Position numbers and translations under genes: made by a program | Assembly: GCA_029959195.1 (NCBI GenBank) | Contig: CP114125.1 | Span: 1,550,001 to 1,614,000 of the forward strand | Direction of reading: 5' to 3' | From: Dictyophora rubrovolvata | Taxonomy: Eukaryota; Basidiomycota; Agaricomycetes; Phallales; Phallaceae | Length of the DNA stretch: 64,000 nucleotides | In this document: one piece after another, positions 47,169-56,869 of the stretch | How positions within the stretch are numbered: the first letter of the stretch is position 1 | Layout of the letters: each line of letters begins with the position of its first letter | Notes under the pieces: generated by a model | The model's database searches: none | Seen by the model: the letters and a program-made list of their open reading frames with translations, nothing else | What the model was told of the DNA's origin: nothing

Positions 47169-47821
47169 TGTCAGGGTACGCTAGCGTTGTCCCCTTATTT
47201 TTCTACATTTATCTTTGGTTCTGGTCTATTTTATTTATTTCCATATTTCTCGTATTCTATCCCATCTCTGGTATTTCCCTCTCCTTCCATATTCCCATTT
47301 TCCCTTCAACGGGCGCTGAGCGCCCGTTCTCATCAGAGCCATGGCCTAGGCCCTGGCTAAAAGTCCGGGACTGGCGTGTATCCACACCCAGTCCACAAAC
47401 CGAAGGCTGCATGTATCAGGGTACGCTAGTGTTGTCCCCTTATTTTCCTTTGTTTATCTTCGGTTCTGGTTTATCTTATTCATTTCCTTATTTCTTGTAT
47501 TTTATCCCATTTCCTGCATTCCCCCTTCCTTCCGTATTCCCTTCTTTCCCTCCAATGGGCGCTGAGCGCCCGTTCTCATCAGAGCCATGGCCTAGGCCCC
47601 GGCTAAAAGTCCAGGACCAGCACGTATCCACGCCCAGTCCATGAACCAAAGGCCGCGTATGGCCTTCACTGTTTTTTCATAGTATATAGTTAGTAGCCCT
47701 AGAGGAGGGATCCCTAAGTTTGTTCTCTTAGGATCCCCTCCCTCTAGGTGAGTTAGTATTATTCCTAGAATATATTTTGCTTAGGATCCCCTCCCTCTAG
47801 TCTGAGTGAGTAGCCCTGACA
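47169..47821 (-). mobile_element. Composite solo LTR, family 1
   Basis: A reverse-oriented family 1 LTR fossil, 653 bp, with a perfect outer 5 bp target duplication GTATC (47164-47168 and 47822-47826). The first ~245 bp are repeated: a second LTR start (TCAGGGTACGCTAG) appears near 47417, so it is one and a half LTR units joined head to tail. This may reflect unequal recombination or template switching. Confidence 0.75.
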
Positions 47822-47963
47822 GTATCAGCTCAAATGGCGCAATTAGCACAATTCATATTAAAGTTAAAACGACTTGTATTATGAATTATGAATTACATAA
47901 TCCTTAACTATGTACAAGGGAACGTTATATACACTACAAAAATTACACTACTAGGCTACTAAG

Positions 47964-48073
47964 TGTTGAGTTACAGTCACACTGTGACTGTGTCACAGTG
48001 TATATAGTTACATATGCACACCGTGCCTATTTCCTCACTCGTGTTGAGTACACATAGTGAGCAATATTCTTTA
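47964..48073 (+). repeat. Left LTR of the copia element
   Basis: 110 bp, very short for a copia LTR. Contains a palindromic block around CACACTGTGACTGTGTCACA and a TATATAGTTA box. Ends TTCTTTA rather than the usual CA. Confidence 0.9.
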
Positions 48074-48872
48074 GGTTATGGGCCCTACGTTCCAGTTATT
48101 TTAACTGTGTAGCCCGCTAGTTAAAAAACGAAGAAAAAGCTCATACTAGACTGAACCTGACCAAACTGTGTGAAGAGTGATGCCATCTGATCCCCCACCC
48201 TCTCAGTCATCCTCGACTCAGCCATCTGACCCAAAAAGTGCAAAGCCATTCGAGCCTCCGAACTGGATCAATAAATATCAGCCCAAGGTGCCTCTACAAG
48301 GAGATGAAAATTGGCTGACATGGAGCATGCTGATGAAACAGCTGCTCACACATGCTCGTGTCTGGAAAGTTGTCCTTGGCGAAGAAACAGCACCATCAAT
48401 GCACTCACCAGACTATGAAAATTGGGAACTCAAAGACGGCTATGCAAGAATAGCCATCACCCACAATGTTGATGAGAAGCTCATCCTAATGCTTGAAGAC
48501 ATGACTGCGCACGAGATGTGGACCCACCTACGAAGGCAGTACCAGCAAGTCGGAACAGGTTCCATCATGATGTGGTTTCGAAAGCTCAATTGAATCACAG
48601 ATGCATCTACAGATATTACCAAGCATGTAGAAGAGTTCAAAACAACATTGAGATACCTTGTCAATGCTGGTGTCAAATATCCCGAGCACATCCAAGCCAC
48701 GATCCTTTTATCAACTCTCCCAGATAGTGGTGCCGGCCCCGAGTCCTGGATGGGATTTATGTCCACCATGCGAGTGGATGAATCCACAAAGCTGTCTACA
48801 GTAATAGCAGCAATCCTCGAAGAAGCTTGAATCCGCAAAGCGAAGGACCCATCCGAGGCGAACGAGAATGCC

Positions 48873-51800
48873 ATGGCTGCTCGAGAACGTCTAGCCAAAA
48901 GCAGCGGCAAGAAGTTCTGCCGAAACTGCAACAAGGAAGGCCACAACACTTCGAGCTGCTGGGCGAAAGGCAGTGCTAAGGAAGGTCAGGGTCCGAAGCG
49001 AAAGCACAAGAAAAAGAAGAAGGAAGATGCAAAAGCTGCAGAAGAGTCCGGCAGCGATAGTGATGAGAATACGAACCTGATCCAAGAGTCTTGCTTTGTA
49101 TCCACAACTTCTGTCAATAAATTCCCTGTTACTGCTTCGCATTGCACGTGTGAACTGCCGAAGAATCAATTCGAGAAAGTGTTTAATACCCTTCAAACTC
49201 GCACAATCATCGATTCGGGATCAACCACCCATATCGACAATGACCGTCGTAATTTTGATAAGATATCTCCCTCCTCCTCAAGCCGCATCAATGGCATTGG
49301 AGGAAATGGTGTTGAAATTGTTGGCCGAGGAAAATCAAATCGACGAATCAAACTGCCAAATGGCAAACCTGCAAAGCTTAAACTGAAGAACACCTGCTAT
49401 GTCCCCAGCATGTCGTTAGGATTAGTATCCGTATTGCGAATGGATGAAGCTGGTTGCTACACCTTGTTTGGGCAAGATAAGGCTGTATCATTCAAAGCAA
49501 ACAACGGCGGGAAGCTTATGCAGAATATCCTGAAGAAGGAAGATGTTCAGTTCACTGCAAGCAAAAGATCCGATAGATTATATCACCTTGATGAAGCTGT
49601 AGACTCTGAAATTGCGAACGTTGCTGAAATATCAAAACTCGAGCAACTGCATCGGAGACTTGGTCACTTGAACTACAACCATGTCAAGAAGATCGCTAAC
49701 AAGGAGATGCTTACCGGTATCAAGCTCAGCAAGAACGATTTAATGAGCATACCACCCGTTTGTCCCTGCTGTGCAGTTGGCAAGATCACACGTGCAACAC
49801 ACCCTCAATTGACAAAACGTGCTGACGAGTATCTTGGTCGTGTTTTCTCAGACTTGTGGGGGCCAGCCCCTGTTCAAACCTCGAAGGGAAGCCGATACAT
49901 GGTTACCTTCACCGATGACCATACACGTTATGTGTGGGTCTACTTCCTGAGATGTAAGAACAAGGTCTTCAAGGCTTTTATCGACTGGAAGCAGAAGGCT
50001 GAGAATCTGTTTGGGAAGACCCTAAAAATTTTTCATTCAGATAACGGGACCGAATTCATAAGCAAAACGTGGACCGACTACTTTTCGAAGCATGGCATTG
50101 CATTCGAATCTTCAGCCCCATATACACCTGAGCAAAACGGCACTGCAGAACAACTGAACCAAACCATAATTGAAAGGGTCAGAACAGTTCTGTATGACGC
50201 TAAGTTGCCGCTTTCACTTTGGGCAGAAGCAGCCGCCTACGTTGCTTACACGAAGAACCGAAACTACACTCGATCCTTAAGCCAATTCAAGACCCCGGTC
50301 GAGATGGTCTCTGGTCTGAAACCCGAAATTTCACGTTTGCATCGATTTGGTTGTGTAGCATATGTGTTAGATGAAAACCCTCATCGAACCAAGCTCCAGC
50401 CAAAAGGAAAGGCCGGAATATTTGTTGGATATTCGACAACGCAGAAGGCTTGGAGAATCTATGATCCTGAAACTCGCAAGATCATAACATCGACAAATGT
50501 TATCTTTGATGACAACACCTGTTGGAAAGAACGGTTGGCTGCTGAGGGGGAGTATAGGTATGAAGATTTAAAAATCAACTTACAAGACAACACCAGCAGC
50601 GAACCACTTGAACAGGAAGACCTGTCCGACGATGATCTACCTCATAGATCAACTCCTACCCCTGACGCTCATGTCATTCCCAATGTCCACAACATTCCCG
50701 CTGATCTTGATATCCATGATGTTCCTGACATCGATGTCCCTGTACCCGATCCTGTACCTCAGGATATTCCGAATCTGCATAGAGCACAACATCAACGTCA
50801 TGCCGATGTAGATAGAGGGAATATCTTACCAGAAGGATCACAGCGTCGCGCGAAGCAACATGCCAAGGATGTTATTCGCACGGCCACCCGGAACTTGGGC
50901 AGAACCTCTGCAAAACAATATGAGGCCATGCCCGAGGCTCCTCCCAATCCTCCTATAGATCCTCCTGCTGCCGACGAGCAAGATGTCCCAGATCTCGCTA
51001 ATGACGTAGAAGAGCCCGACGGAGACGAACCCAATGGCCCTGGTCTCAACCATGTGAACCTTGCATTGCAAGTCATCCCACGAACGTATTCTGAAGCAAT
51101 GAAGTCTGCAAATCAGTCAGAATGGCTCAGCGCAATGGAAGACAAAATCAGTTCAGTCCAATCTCTTGGTACTTACAAGTTGGTACCACCTCCTGAAGGT
51201 CGTGAGGTTATTGGATTGAAATGGGTCTTCAACATCAAGAACGACAATGAAGGGCGTTTACTCAAATATAAGGCCCGCATTGTCACACTTGGATACCGTC
51301 AGAAGCCTGGTGTTGACTTCAGCAACACCTTCGCCCCTGTTGCCAAGATCGAGTCCATTCGCCTACTCTGTGCAATGGCTGCATCCCTTGACTTCGAGAT
51401 CCATGTTGTCGATGTCAACTCTGCGTTCCTGAACAGCAAACTCCCGAAAGACCAGACCGTGTTCATAAAGCAACCTGAAGGCTTTGTGGTTAGCGGAAAG
51501 GAAGAGTGGGCATGGGAACTGCGAAAGGCACTCTACGGACTTAAACAAGCCAGTCGTCTGTGGTATTTCAAGCTTCATTCCATCCTGATGACAATGGGCT
51601 TCATGTCCTGCAAGTCCGACCCCTGCATATTCTTCCGATATTCGTCCAACGCGAAAACGATGATCTCTGCACATGTCGATGATCTCGCACTCTACTGCTC
51701 CACAGTGGCAGAGACAAAGCGTGTCAAGGAACAGCTCTGCGAGCATGTCAAGATCAAGGACCTTGGTGAAATTTCAAAGTTCCTAGGCATGGAGGTCAGA

Positions 51801-52682
51801 CGCGACCGAAAACAACAAACAATAACATTCACCCACTGTACATACATCAGAAAGATCCTGCATGAATACAGAATGGAAAACTGCCACCTGGTATCAACAC
51901 CGTTGGAGACAGGACTGCACCTCAGCTTCGCAGATTGTCCATCCGCGAACGATGCTACGTCTGACGATCACAAGATGCCATACCAGAACGCAGTAGGCGC
52001 ACTGAACTATTGCGCGGTCATGACTCGTCCCGACATTTCATTTGCGGTACAGCAAGTCTCCCAGTTCTGCAAAAATCCTGGAGAGAAGCACTGGAAAGCC
52101 GTCAAATGGATTTTCAGGTACTTGAAGGGGACGACGGACTATGGACTCACATTAGGCGGCACAGACCTCAAGCTCCGTGTCGACGCATATTCCGACGCCG
52201 ACTTCACTAATTCTCCAACGGATGGTCGATCCATATCCGGATACGCATTTACTGTCAACAACGCTGGTTGTTTTGCGTGGTCATCGAAGAAACAAACGGC
52301 AACGGCACTGTCAACAGGTGAGGCAGAGTACTACTCTGCAGTACATGCCGGATGCACCATTTACTGGCTGAAGCACCTGCTCTCGGAACTTGGTTTCGAC
52401 TCCCGGAAGCCTATAAAACTCTACATCGACAACACTTCGTCAATAAAAATTATTGAGAATGAAGGAGAAGTGTCTGCTCGCACCAAACACATCCGGCTCG
52501 CCTACCACTGGATCCGGGACACTGTTCGCGAAGGGTATCTGTCTCCGGAACATGTCAGCACTCATGACAACCTATCCGACATCTTTATGAAGGCTTTACC
52601 TGCAGTGAAACACAAGGAGATGGCGAGGAGACTGGGAATCAGTCCTATAGACGGCAATGGCGTGACTGAGGGGGAGTGTTGA
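48873..52682 (+). CDS. Copia pol region (zinc knuckle, protease, integrase, RT, RNase H)
   Basis: A long open stretch of the fossil element. It shows the zinc knuckle CRNCNKEGHNTSSC, protease DSGSTTH, the integrase HHCC zinc-binding segment (LHRRLGHLNYNH to CPCCAVGK), DDE-type residues in the contexts FSDLWGP, FHSDNGTEF and APYTPEQNG, reverse transcriptase VDVNSAFLNSKL and AHVDDLALY, and RNase H DAYSDADF, ALSTGEAEYYSA and TKHIRLAYHW. In copia elements these act as one polyprotein cleaved by the protease. The GC content and codon use differ from the AT-rich LTR graveyard around 20-28 kb. Confidence 0.9.
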   Translation: MAARERLAKSSGKKFCRNCNKEGHNTSSCWAKGSAKEGQGPKRKHKKKKKEDAKAAEESGSDSDENTNLIQESCFVSTTSVNKFPVTASHCTCELPKNQFEKVFNTLQTRTIIDSGSTTHIDNDRRNFDKISPSSSSRINGIGGNGVEIVGRGKSNRRIKLPNGKPAKLKLKNTCYVPSMSLGLVSVLRMDEAGCYTLFGQDKAVSFKANNGGKLMQNILKKEDVQFTASKRSDRLYHLDEAVDSEIANVAEISKLEQLHRRLGHLNYNHVKKIANKEMLTGIKLSKNDLMSIPPVCPCCAVGKITRATHPQLTKRADEYLGRVFSDLWGPAPVQTSKGSRYMVTFTDDHTRYVWVYFLRCKNKVFKAFIDWKQKAENLFGKTLKIFHSDNGTEFISKTWTDYFSKHGIAFESSAPYTPEQNGTAEQLNQTIIERVRTVLYDAKLPLSLWAEAAAYVAYTKNRNYTRSLSQFKTPVEMVSGLKPEISRLHRFGCVAYVLDENPHRTKLQPKGKAGIFVGYSTTQKAWRIYDPETRKIITSTNVIFDDNTCWKERLAAEGEYRYEDLKINLQDNTSSEPLEQEDLSDDDLPHRSTPTPDAHVIPNVHNIPADLDIHDVPDIDVPVPDPVPQDIPNLHRAQHQRHADVDRGNILPEGSQRRAKQHAKDVIRTATRNLGRTSAKQYEAMPEAPPNPPIDPPAADEQDVPDLANDVEEPDGDEPNGPGLNHVNLALQVIPRTYSEAMKSANQSEWLSAMEDKISSVQSLGTYKLVPPPEGREVIGLKWVFNIKNDNEGRLLKYKARIVTLGYRQKPGVDFSNTFAPVAKIESIRLLCAMAASLDFEIHVVDVNSAFLNSKLPKDQTVFIKQPEGFVVSGKEEWAWELRKALYGLKQASRLWYFKLHSILMTMGFMSCKSDPCIFFRYSSNAKTMISAHVDDLALYCSTVAETKRVKEQLCEHVKIKDLGEISKFLGMEVRRDRKQQTITFTHCTYIRKILHEYRMENCHLVSTPLETGLHLSFADCPSANDATSDDHKMPYQNAVGALNYCAVMTRPDISFAVQQVSQFCKNPGEKHWKAVKWIFRYLKGTTDYGLTLGGTDLKLRVDAYSDADFTNSPTDGRSISGYAFTVNNAGCFAWSSKKQTATALSTGEAEYYSAVHAGCTIYWLKHLLSELGFDSRKPIKLYIDNTSSIKIIENEGEVSARTKHIRLAYHWIRDTVREGYLSPEHVSTHDNLSDIFMKALPAVKHKEMARRLGISPIDGNGVTEGEC

Positions 52683-52786
52683 GTTACAGTCACACTGTGA
52701 CGCAGTCACAGTGTATATAGTTACATACGCGCACCGCGCCTATTTCCTCACTCGTGTTGAGTACACGTAGTGAGCAATATTCTTTA
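52677..52786 (+). repeat. Right LTR of the copia element
   Basis: 110 bp, same boundaries as the left LTR, following the polypurine tract TGAGGGGGA and followed by target duplication CTAAG (52787-52791). Confidence 0.9.
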
Positions 52787-53850
52787 CTAAGAATTTTACT
52801 GCAAGTCTAGTATTGTCATTAGTCAGGGTGACAAAAATTTCGGGCTTTACTCATGTTTTACACACCACATAGCTGCACAATGGGAAGGGCCATTATCCTG
52901 TAACAGTAATTAGAGCCATATTTAAAGGATTGGTATATATTACCTACTCAGCACTTACATACTTAAACCCAAGGGATGCCAGGGGACGCCCTGTCTCGAG
53001 CTTCACAAAAAATGGGGGGGGGAGTGATGGAAGGGGAGAAAGGAAGGTGGCGATGGTTGTGCGCCCCCGAAAGCCTTATAGGAAATTTGGTCAGCTTATA
53101 TAATTTGTCAGTACTGGGAACCCTGCATCGGGTTGCGTCGACAACCACAGTCATTTATAAACATACGGGCATCGTGTGCCATTACCACCCCCTTGATGAT
53201 TTTTTTTCTCACTGTTGCAGAGTTTGACTTGCACTCCGTTCTTTGGATGGCATTATGTGTTTTATATCTATAATACTTTGTTTCAGTCATTAAACAAGGC
53301 AAGATGCGTGACTATTAAATCCAAGGGTTGAATTGGGTGCCAGTGTCATTATATCAGAACAGATTAACCAGGATTCCCGCTGATGAGATGTGCCTGTAGT
53401 AGAAGAGCATTTCCAAAAAACTTGCGTCCGCGTATATTGTCATTGACAAAGCCCAGCTCAAGCCTGGAGGAAAATGCGACCAAAAAAGTTGTAAAAGTCT
53501 TACATAAAATCTTGCGTCCGTTCATACTTCGTCTCTTTAACTCGCACATTAGGAATCCTCAAGCAGATTCGCAGGCCATGGACCGACCACATCATATCGG
53601 TCAGGAGTTTGGGAGAGTAAGTGTCGTCGATTGTCAGCGACATCCATCAGTCCCCCCCAGTTGCCGCAGAATTTTCAGTCAATCTGCCAGTCTCAGTCAG
53701 TCTCAGTCAGTCGCACAGGATTTTCAGTCAATCCATCAGTCTCAGCCGGTCTCTGTCAGTCCGCCATCAGTCGCCGTCAGTCGCCGTCAGGACCTTCAGG
53801 CTCGGTCAGATTGGGACCTGCCAGATCAGGCTCGGGCGATTTTTGCGACA

Positions 53851-54373
53851 GAGGATCTAGTCGACCTATAACTTCGACTCTCCTTGTCTTTACATTTGTC
53901 GCTCTTTGGCATGACCTTTCTTTCAAATTACTGGCATGGGGGTGGCTGGTAACTCCTTTTATTCTTCCTGAAATTCTGGCGAGATGGATTCTACCCTCTG
54001 AGAAGGTAAGACGCGCAATAAGTCCTACACAAATTCCACGTTGTTGATTCCATCGGGGATAGTATAGTGATTGTTGGTGGTATCGCCATGTTTGCGCTCT
54101 CGGAGCGACATTTAATATCTTGTTGATGATGGCAGCCAACTTAGTGGGATTCGTATTAGGGATTGATGGTACTAAGTACATGATCTCACGGCTTCTTGAC
54201 ACTAGCAAAGGTACGTATTACCCCATGCGGACATTCCTTTCTAGTCAGCTCATTTCTAAAAAATAGGAATTCAATCTTTGGCTTTGGCTTGCTTTTGTCT
54301 GTTTGTGGGTGCTCAGGTTATGTTTGAGTACCGGGAGGAAGAACACAGGAGGGGGGTTGTGAGGCGGTATTAG
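53851..54373 (+). pseudogene. GUP1: GUP1 homologue, C-terminal third (continuation)
   Basis: Continues the gene interrupted at 46950: [32 protein letters not shown], then after an intron YRHVCALGATFNILLMMAAN and LVGFVLGIDGTKYMISRLLD, and after another intron ALACFCLFVGAQVMFEYREE and EHRRGVVRRY with stop TAG at 54371-54373. The [10 protein letters not shown] motif with its histidine is a second conserved MBOAT/Gup1 landmark. I see no stop in this part. It has lost its promoter and upstream exons through the insertion. Confidence 0.85.
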
Positions 54374-54637
54374 TGCTCTAGGACACTTCAAAGTAATTTA
54401 GGCGAGGGCCGACAAGCGGAAAGCCTTGGACGCATGATGCTTGATTGTTCTCGAACGTGTATCATTGATTAATTAAGAATAAGAGCCTTCCAGTGATAGT
54501 GAATGTTAAATGAGATGAGATTTATATTTATAATAGACACTGCTATACAAAGGTCATAAATTACATTCGAGACCTGTTACAAAAAATGAGACCAGTCGTG
54601 AAATATATATATCGGTAATCGATTCCGCCAAAAAACA

Positions 54638-56699
54638 CTAAATTATACATAGCTCTATTCCTTCGCATTCTAAACCAAGGTTTGAAGGGGCAGCACTGGT
54701 GGGGCATTCCAGATCACGTTTCATAACTTCGAATGCCTCGAAGTCGCGTCTTCGACTTGGAGCATTGCCTGCAATCTGGAAGCATTGCTACAGAAGAAGA
54801 AAAAACAATCAGGCATTCGAAAATTAGTCAAACTGTCTTTTTCAAGTAAAATTCTCACGTCGTATAATTTGAGTATAAAGGGGGGTGGCCCGGTACTACC
54901 TGAGGCCACCAGAGGTCCGATGGCTCCGTCCACAGATGCTGTTAAAGCGAGCCCAGCGTTAAGCGTGACACAAGCTGAAACATCTGCTCTTTTCTCCAGG
55001 TCACGAGGGTGATCCCTTTTGCTACTGGAGGCTTCCTCTTTCAACTCCAATATCAGGTCAAGGTATATATCAGCTTGAGCGGAGGCCTGTCAGATCTGAA
55101 CTCAGCATATCAAGGTTAAAGGATAATGTGAGTGAGCTTACGTCGGCTTCAAAAGAGCCATCGATCAGGTCAACACCGAAGTCGAACTATAGCGAAAGTA
55201 TGAGCGATACTAAAAAACGGTGTACTGAGAGGTAAAACTAGTGACCGTTAGCAAAATATGTCCCTCGACACCAAAGAGTTCATCGACCTCGCCACTGATA
55301 CTCAAATGAACGGCTTTAAATAAAGGGTATTAGGAGACGGTTTTAGCGAGAGGATAGAGAAACATACGATCGGAAGATTTAGGGGTAGTATTTTGTGTTG
55401 GTGGGGCTGCACTGGTCGGCCAAGTAACTCCAATACTACTGATATCCCATTCGGCGGTAAGCTTTGCTCTGGCTTGGAGTTCGACGATAATCTCAGCTCT
55501 CGTATAAACATTGAATGTGGGTCCGAGTCGAGCAAGTCTGCAAACATTGATGAGCATGTCACAATCAAACTGAAAAAAAAACATCTTTTACCCAGGAATG
55601 TCCAAGCCTGGAAGCCCTGCGGTAAAGACAAGCTCCTCGGGAGTGGCGAGTGAAAGCTGGTTTTAAGTGAGAACATTTTGTCCCTTATAGACAATGATGA
55701 AAGTCCCACCTTCAGGTCAATTTCCGCATCGATACTCAGAGACGCGGATCCCGACATAACTAGAATGAAGCATTCGTAAGTTTTGTAATTACTTTGCCAT
55801 CAAGCTTAATATCATTACTTGCTGGCGGCGGGGCATCGGTGACTTTAGGTATCGGGAAAAGTTGTCCCTGGTCGTTCGATTAGAATTTATGCGAAAGCGA
55901 ATATGAAAACCACCGACATTAAGTACACCCATGATATTCACCGATCCGCTTGCAGCCCCCGAGCCATTCTATAATGAATTGATATTTTTTTCGTTAAAAT
56001 TCTATAATCACTCACTATCGCGAGACTGAGTGAAGCGGACTCGTCGTTCCCCAAACTACAATTCAGGGTCTCATTGTAAAAGGGAATGGATTTCGAAAAA
56101 GAGAACGGAATTGATTCGCTGAAGGTGGCTACAAGTACAAGGAAGTGTTATACTTGGAAAGCCACCAATGAAGGTAGAACGTCTTACATCTTGCTATAAT
56201 AACGGAAGTGTAAGCATTTGCGACACGAAAACAAAAATCATGTAAAGAAGAACGAACGTTGTATGGCTGTAGTGGGTTTCGACGGAATCCCGTTACCTAT
56301 CGTTATTCCAAAGCTGACATTTCCTCGCCTGGTACAAAATTCGTTAGATGGCAATTACATGCCACTTATAAAAACAAGCGACTAACGACTCGGAATAAGG
56401 AATCTGTTTAAAATTATAATCTAGCTCCATGGCATGTACTCCATCAGTTTCATTAATGGAAACGACCCTTGCAAAAGGCCCTTTTCCACACTGAAATGAA
56501 ATGGTATTAGTTCGTTCGTCTCGCAAACTTATAATGAAACTTACACTCTCGGGCAAGCGTACAATGGTATTTTCAGCCCCTCCGATGAAAAGGTGATTAC
56601 AGTTCTGAGTCTGATTCGCAGTGCCTTCGCAAGTCATCTGAACGGTATGAGAACCAGAATTCCAATCAGGGTTACATCCTTGAATGTTCCATCCCGCTG
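54638..56699 (-). CDS. Protein related to the C-terminal region of killer-toxin-like chitinases
   Basis: Multi-exon minus-strand gene. Segments in order: GWNIQGCNPDWNSGSHTVQM, TANQTQNCNHLFIGGAENTI then VRLPE, CGKGPFARVVSINE, AMELDYNFK; SGSASLSIDAEIDLK; LSLATPEELVFTAGLPGLDI; PGLARLGPTFNVYTRAEIIV; HLSISGEVDELFGVEGHILL; FDFGVDLIDGSFEAD; and a tail EALEKRADVS-like stretch (DLEKRADVSACVTLNAGLAL) ending at TAG 54640-54638. This order matches the C-terminal region of fungal GH18 chitinases of the KP4 killer-toxin-like subgroup and related stand-alone proteins. No GH18 catalytic domain is seen upstream and no signal peptide was located, so it is either truncated or a stand-alone member. Some exon joins in 55900-56400 are uncertain. 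A TATA-like CATATAAAAG lies near 56737-56746. Confidence 0.5.
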
Positions 56700-56869
56700 C
56701 GGGTGTAGTAAGTTGAGAGAATCAGCTCGAAAAGAGTCTTTCTTTTATATGTAAGTAGAAAGTCTCTCTGTACAATTGGGGTTAAAACCTCGATCGGAAA
56801 AATAACCATAGTATTGGTTGTTTGCAACGTTTGTGGTAAAACGGAGGTGTAGTGCAGCTCTAGAGATCA

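Larger units (their letters stand above)
47964..52786 (+). mobile_element. Copia-type LTR retrotransposon fossil, nearly complete
   Basis: A 4.8 kb Ty1/copia element with 110 bp LTRs at 47964-48073 and 52677-52786, beginning TGTTGAGTTACAGTC and ending CAATATTCTTTA, and a 5 bp target duplication CTAAG on each side. A primer-binding site GGTTATGGGCCC follows the left LTR and fits the half-tRNA initiator-Met priming known for copia. A polypurine tract (TGAGGGGGA) precedes the right LTR. Parts: gag from 48177 with a zinc knuckle near 48930; protease near 49210 (DSGSTTH); integrase about 49640-50400; reverse transcriptase about 51170-51960; RNase H about 52190-52560. The two LTRs differ at about 7 of 110 positions, implying moderate age. 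It appears broken, with about two breaks. Confidence 0.92.
46951..53850. mobile_element. Inverted-repeat DNA transposon inserted in GUP1, carrying nested elements
   Basis: Ends are TGTCGCAAAATTCG (46951) and CGATTTTTGCGACA (53850), imperfect inverted repeats of about 14 bp. Subterminal zones carry repeated short words: CAGATCTGG, CTGATCTGG and CTGAC on the left, and many CAGTC/CAGTCAGTCTCAG units on the right (53630-53790). Joining the flanks restores the GUP1 reading frame as [18 protein letters not shown] if a 2 bp GA is counted as the target duplication (46949-46950, 53851-53852). After removing the nested LTR composite (47169-47821) and the copia element (47964-52786) about 1.4 kb remain with no transposase, so it is non-autonomous. 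The superfamily is not assigned. Confidence 0.65.

Noticed and set aside
47096-47644. Open frame of about 180 codons over the family 1 LTR composite
   Set aside because: The hydrophobic Phe/Ser/Pro-rich translation recurs wherever this LTR occurs and in several frames; it is a composition effect, not a gene.
50798-51076. Minus-strand frames within the copia pol region
   Set aside because: They are shadows of the long sense frame with no independent signature.
53625-53800. CRISPR-like or satellite array of CAGTC words
   Set aside because: Irregular spacing, no conserved repeat-spacer pattern and a eukaryotic setting; better seen as subterminal repeats of the inverted-repeat element.
53383-53871. 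162-codon plus-strand frame across 53.4-53.9 kb as a gene
   Set aside because: It runs over the Ser/Gln-rich CAGTC repeats and the transposon end in alternative frames; no family signature.
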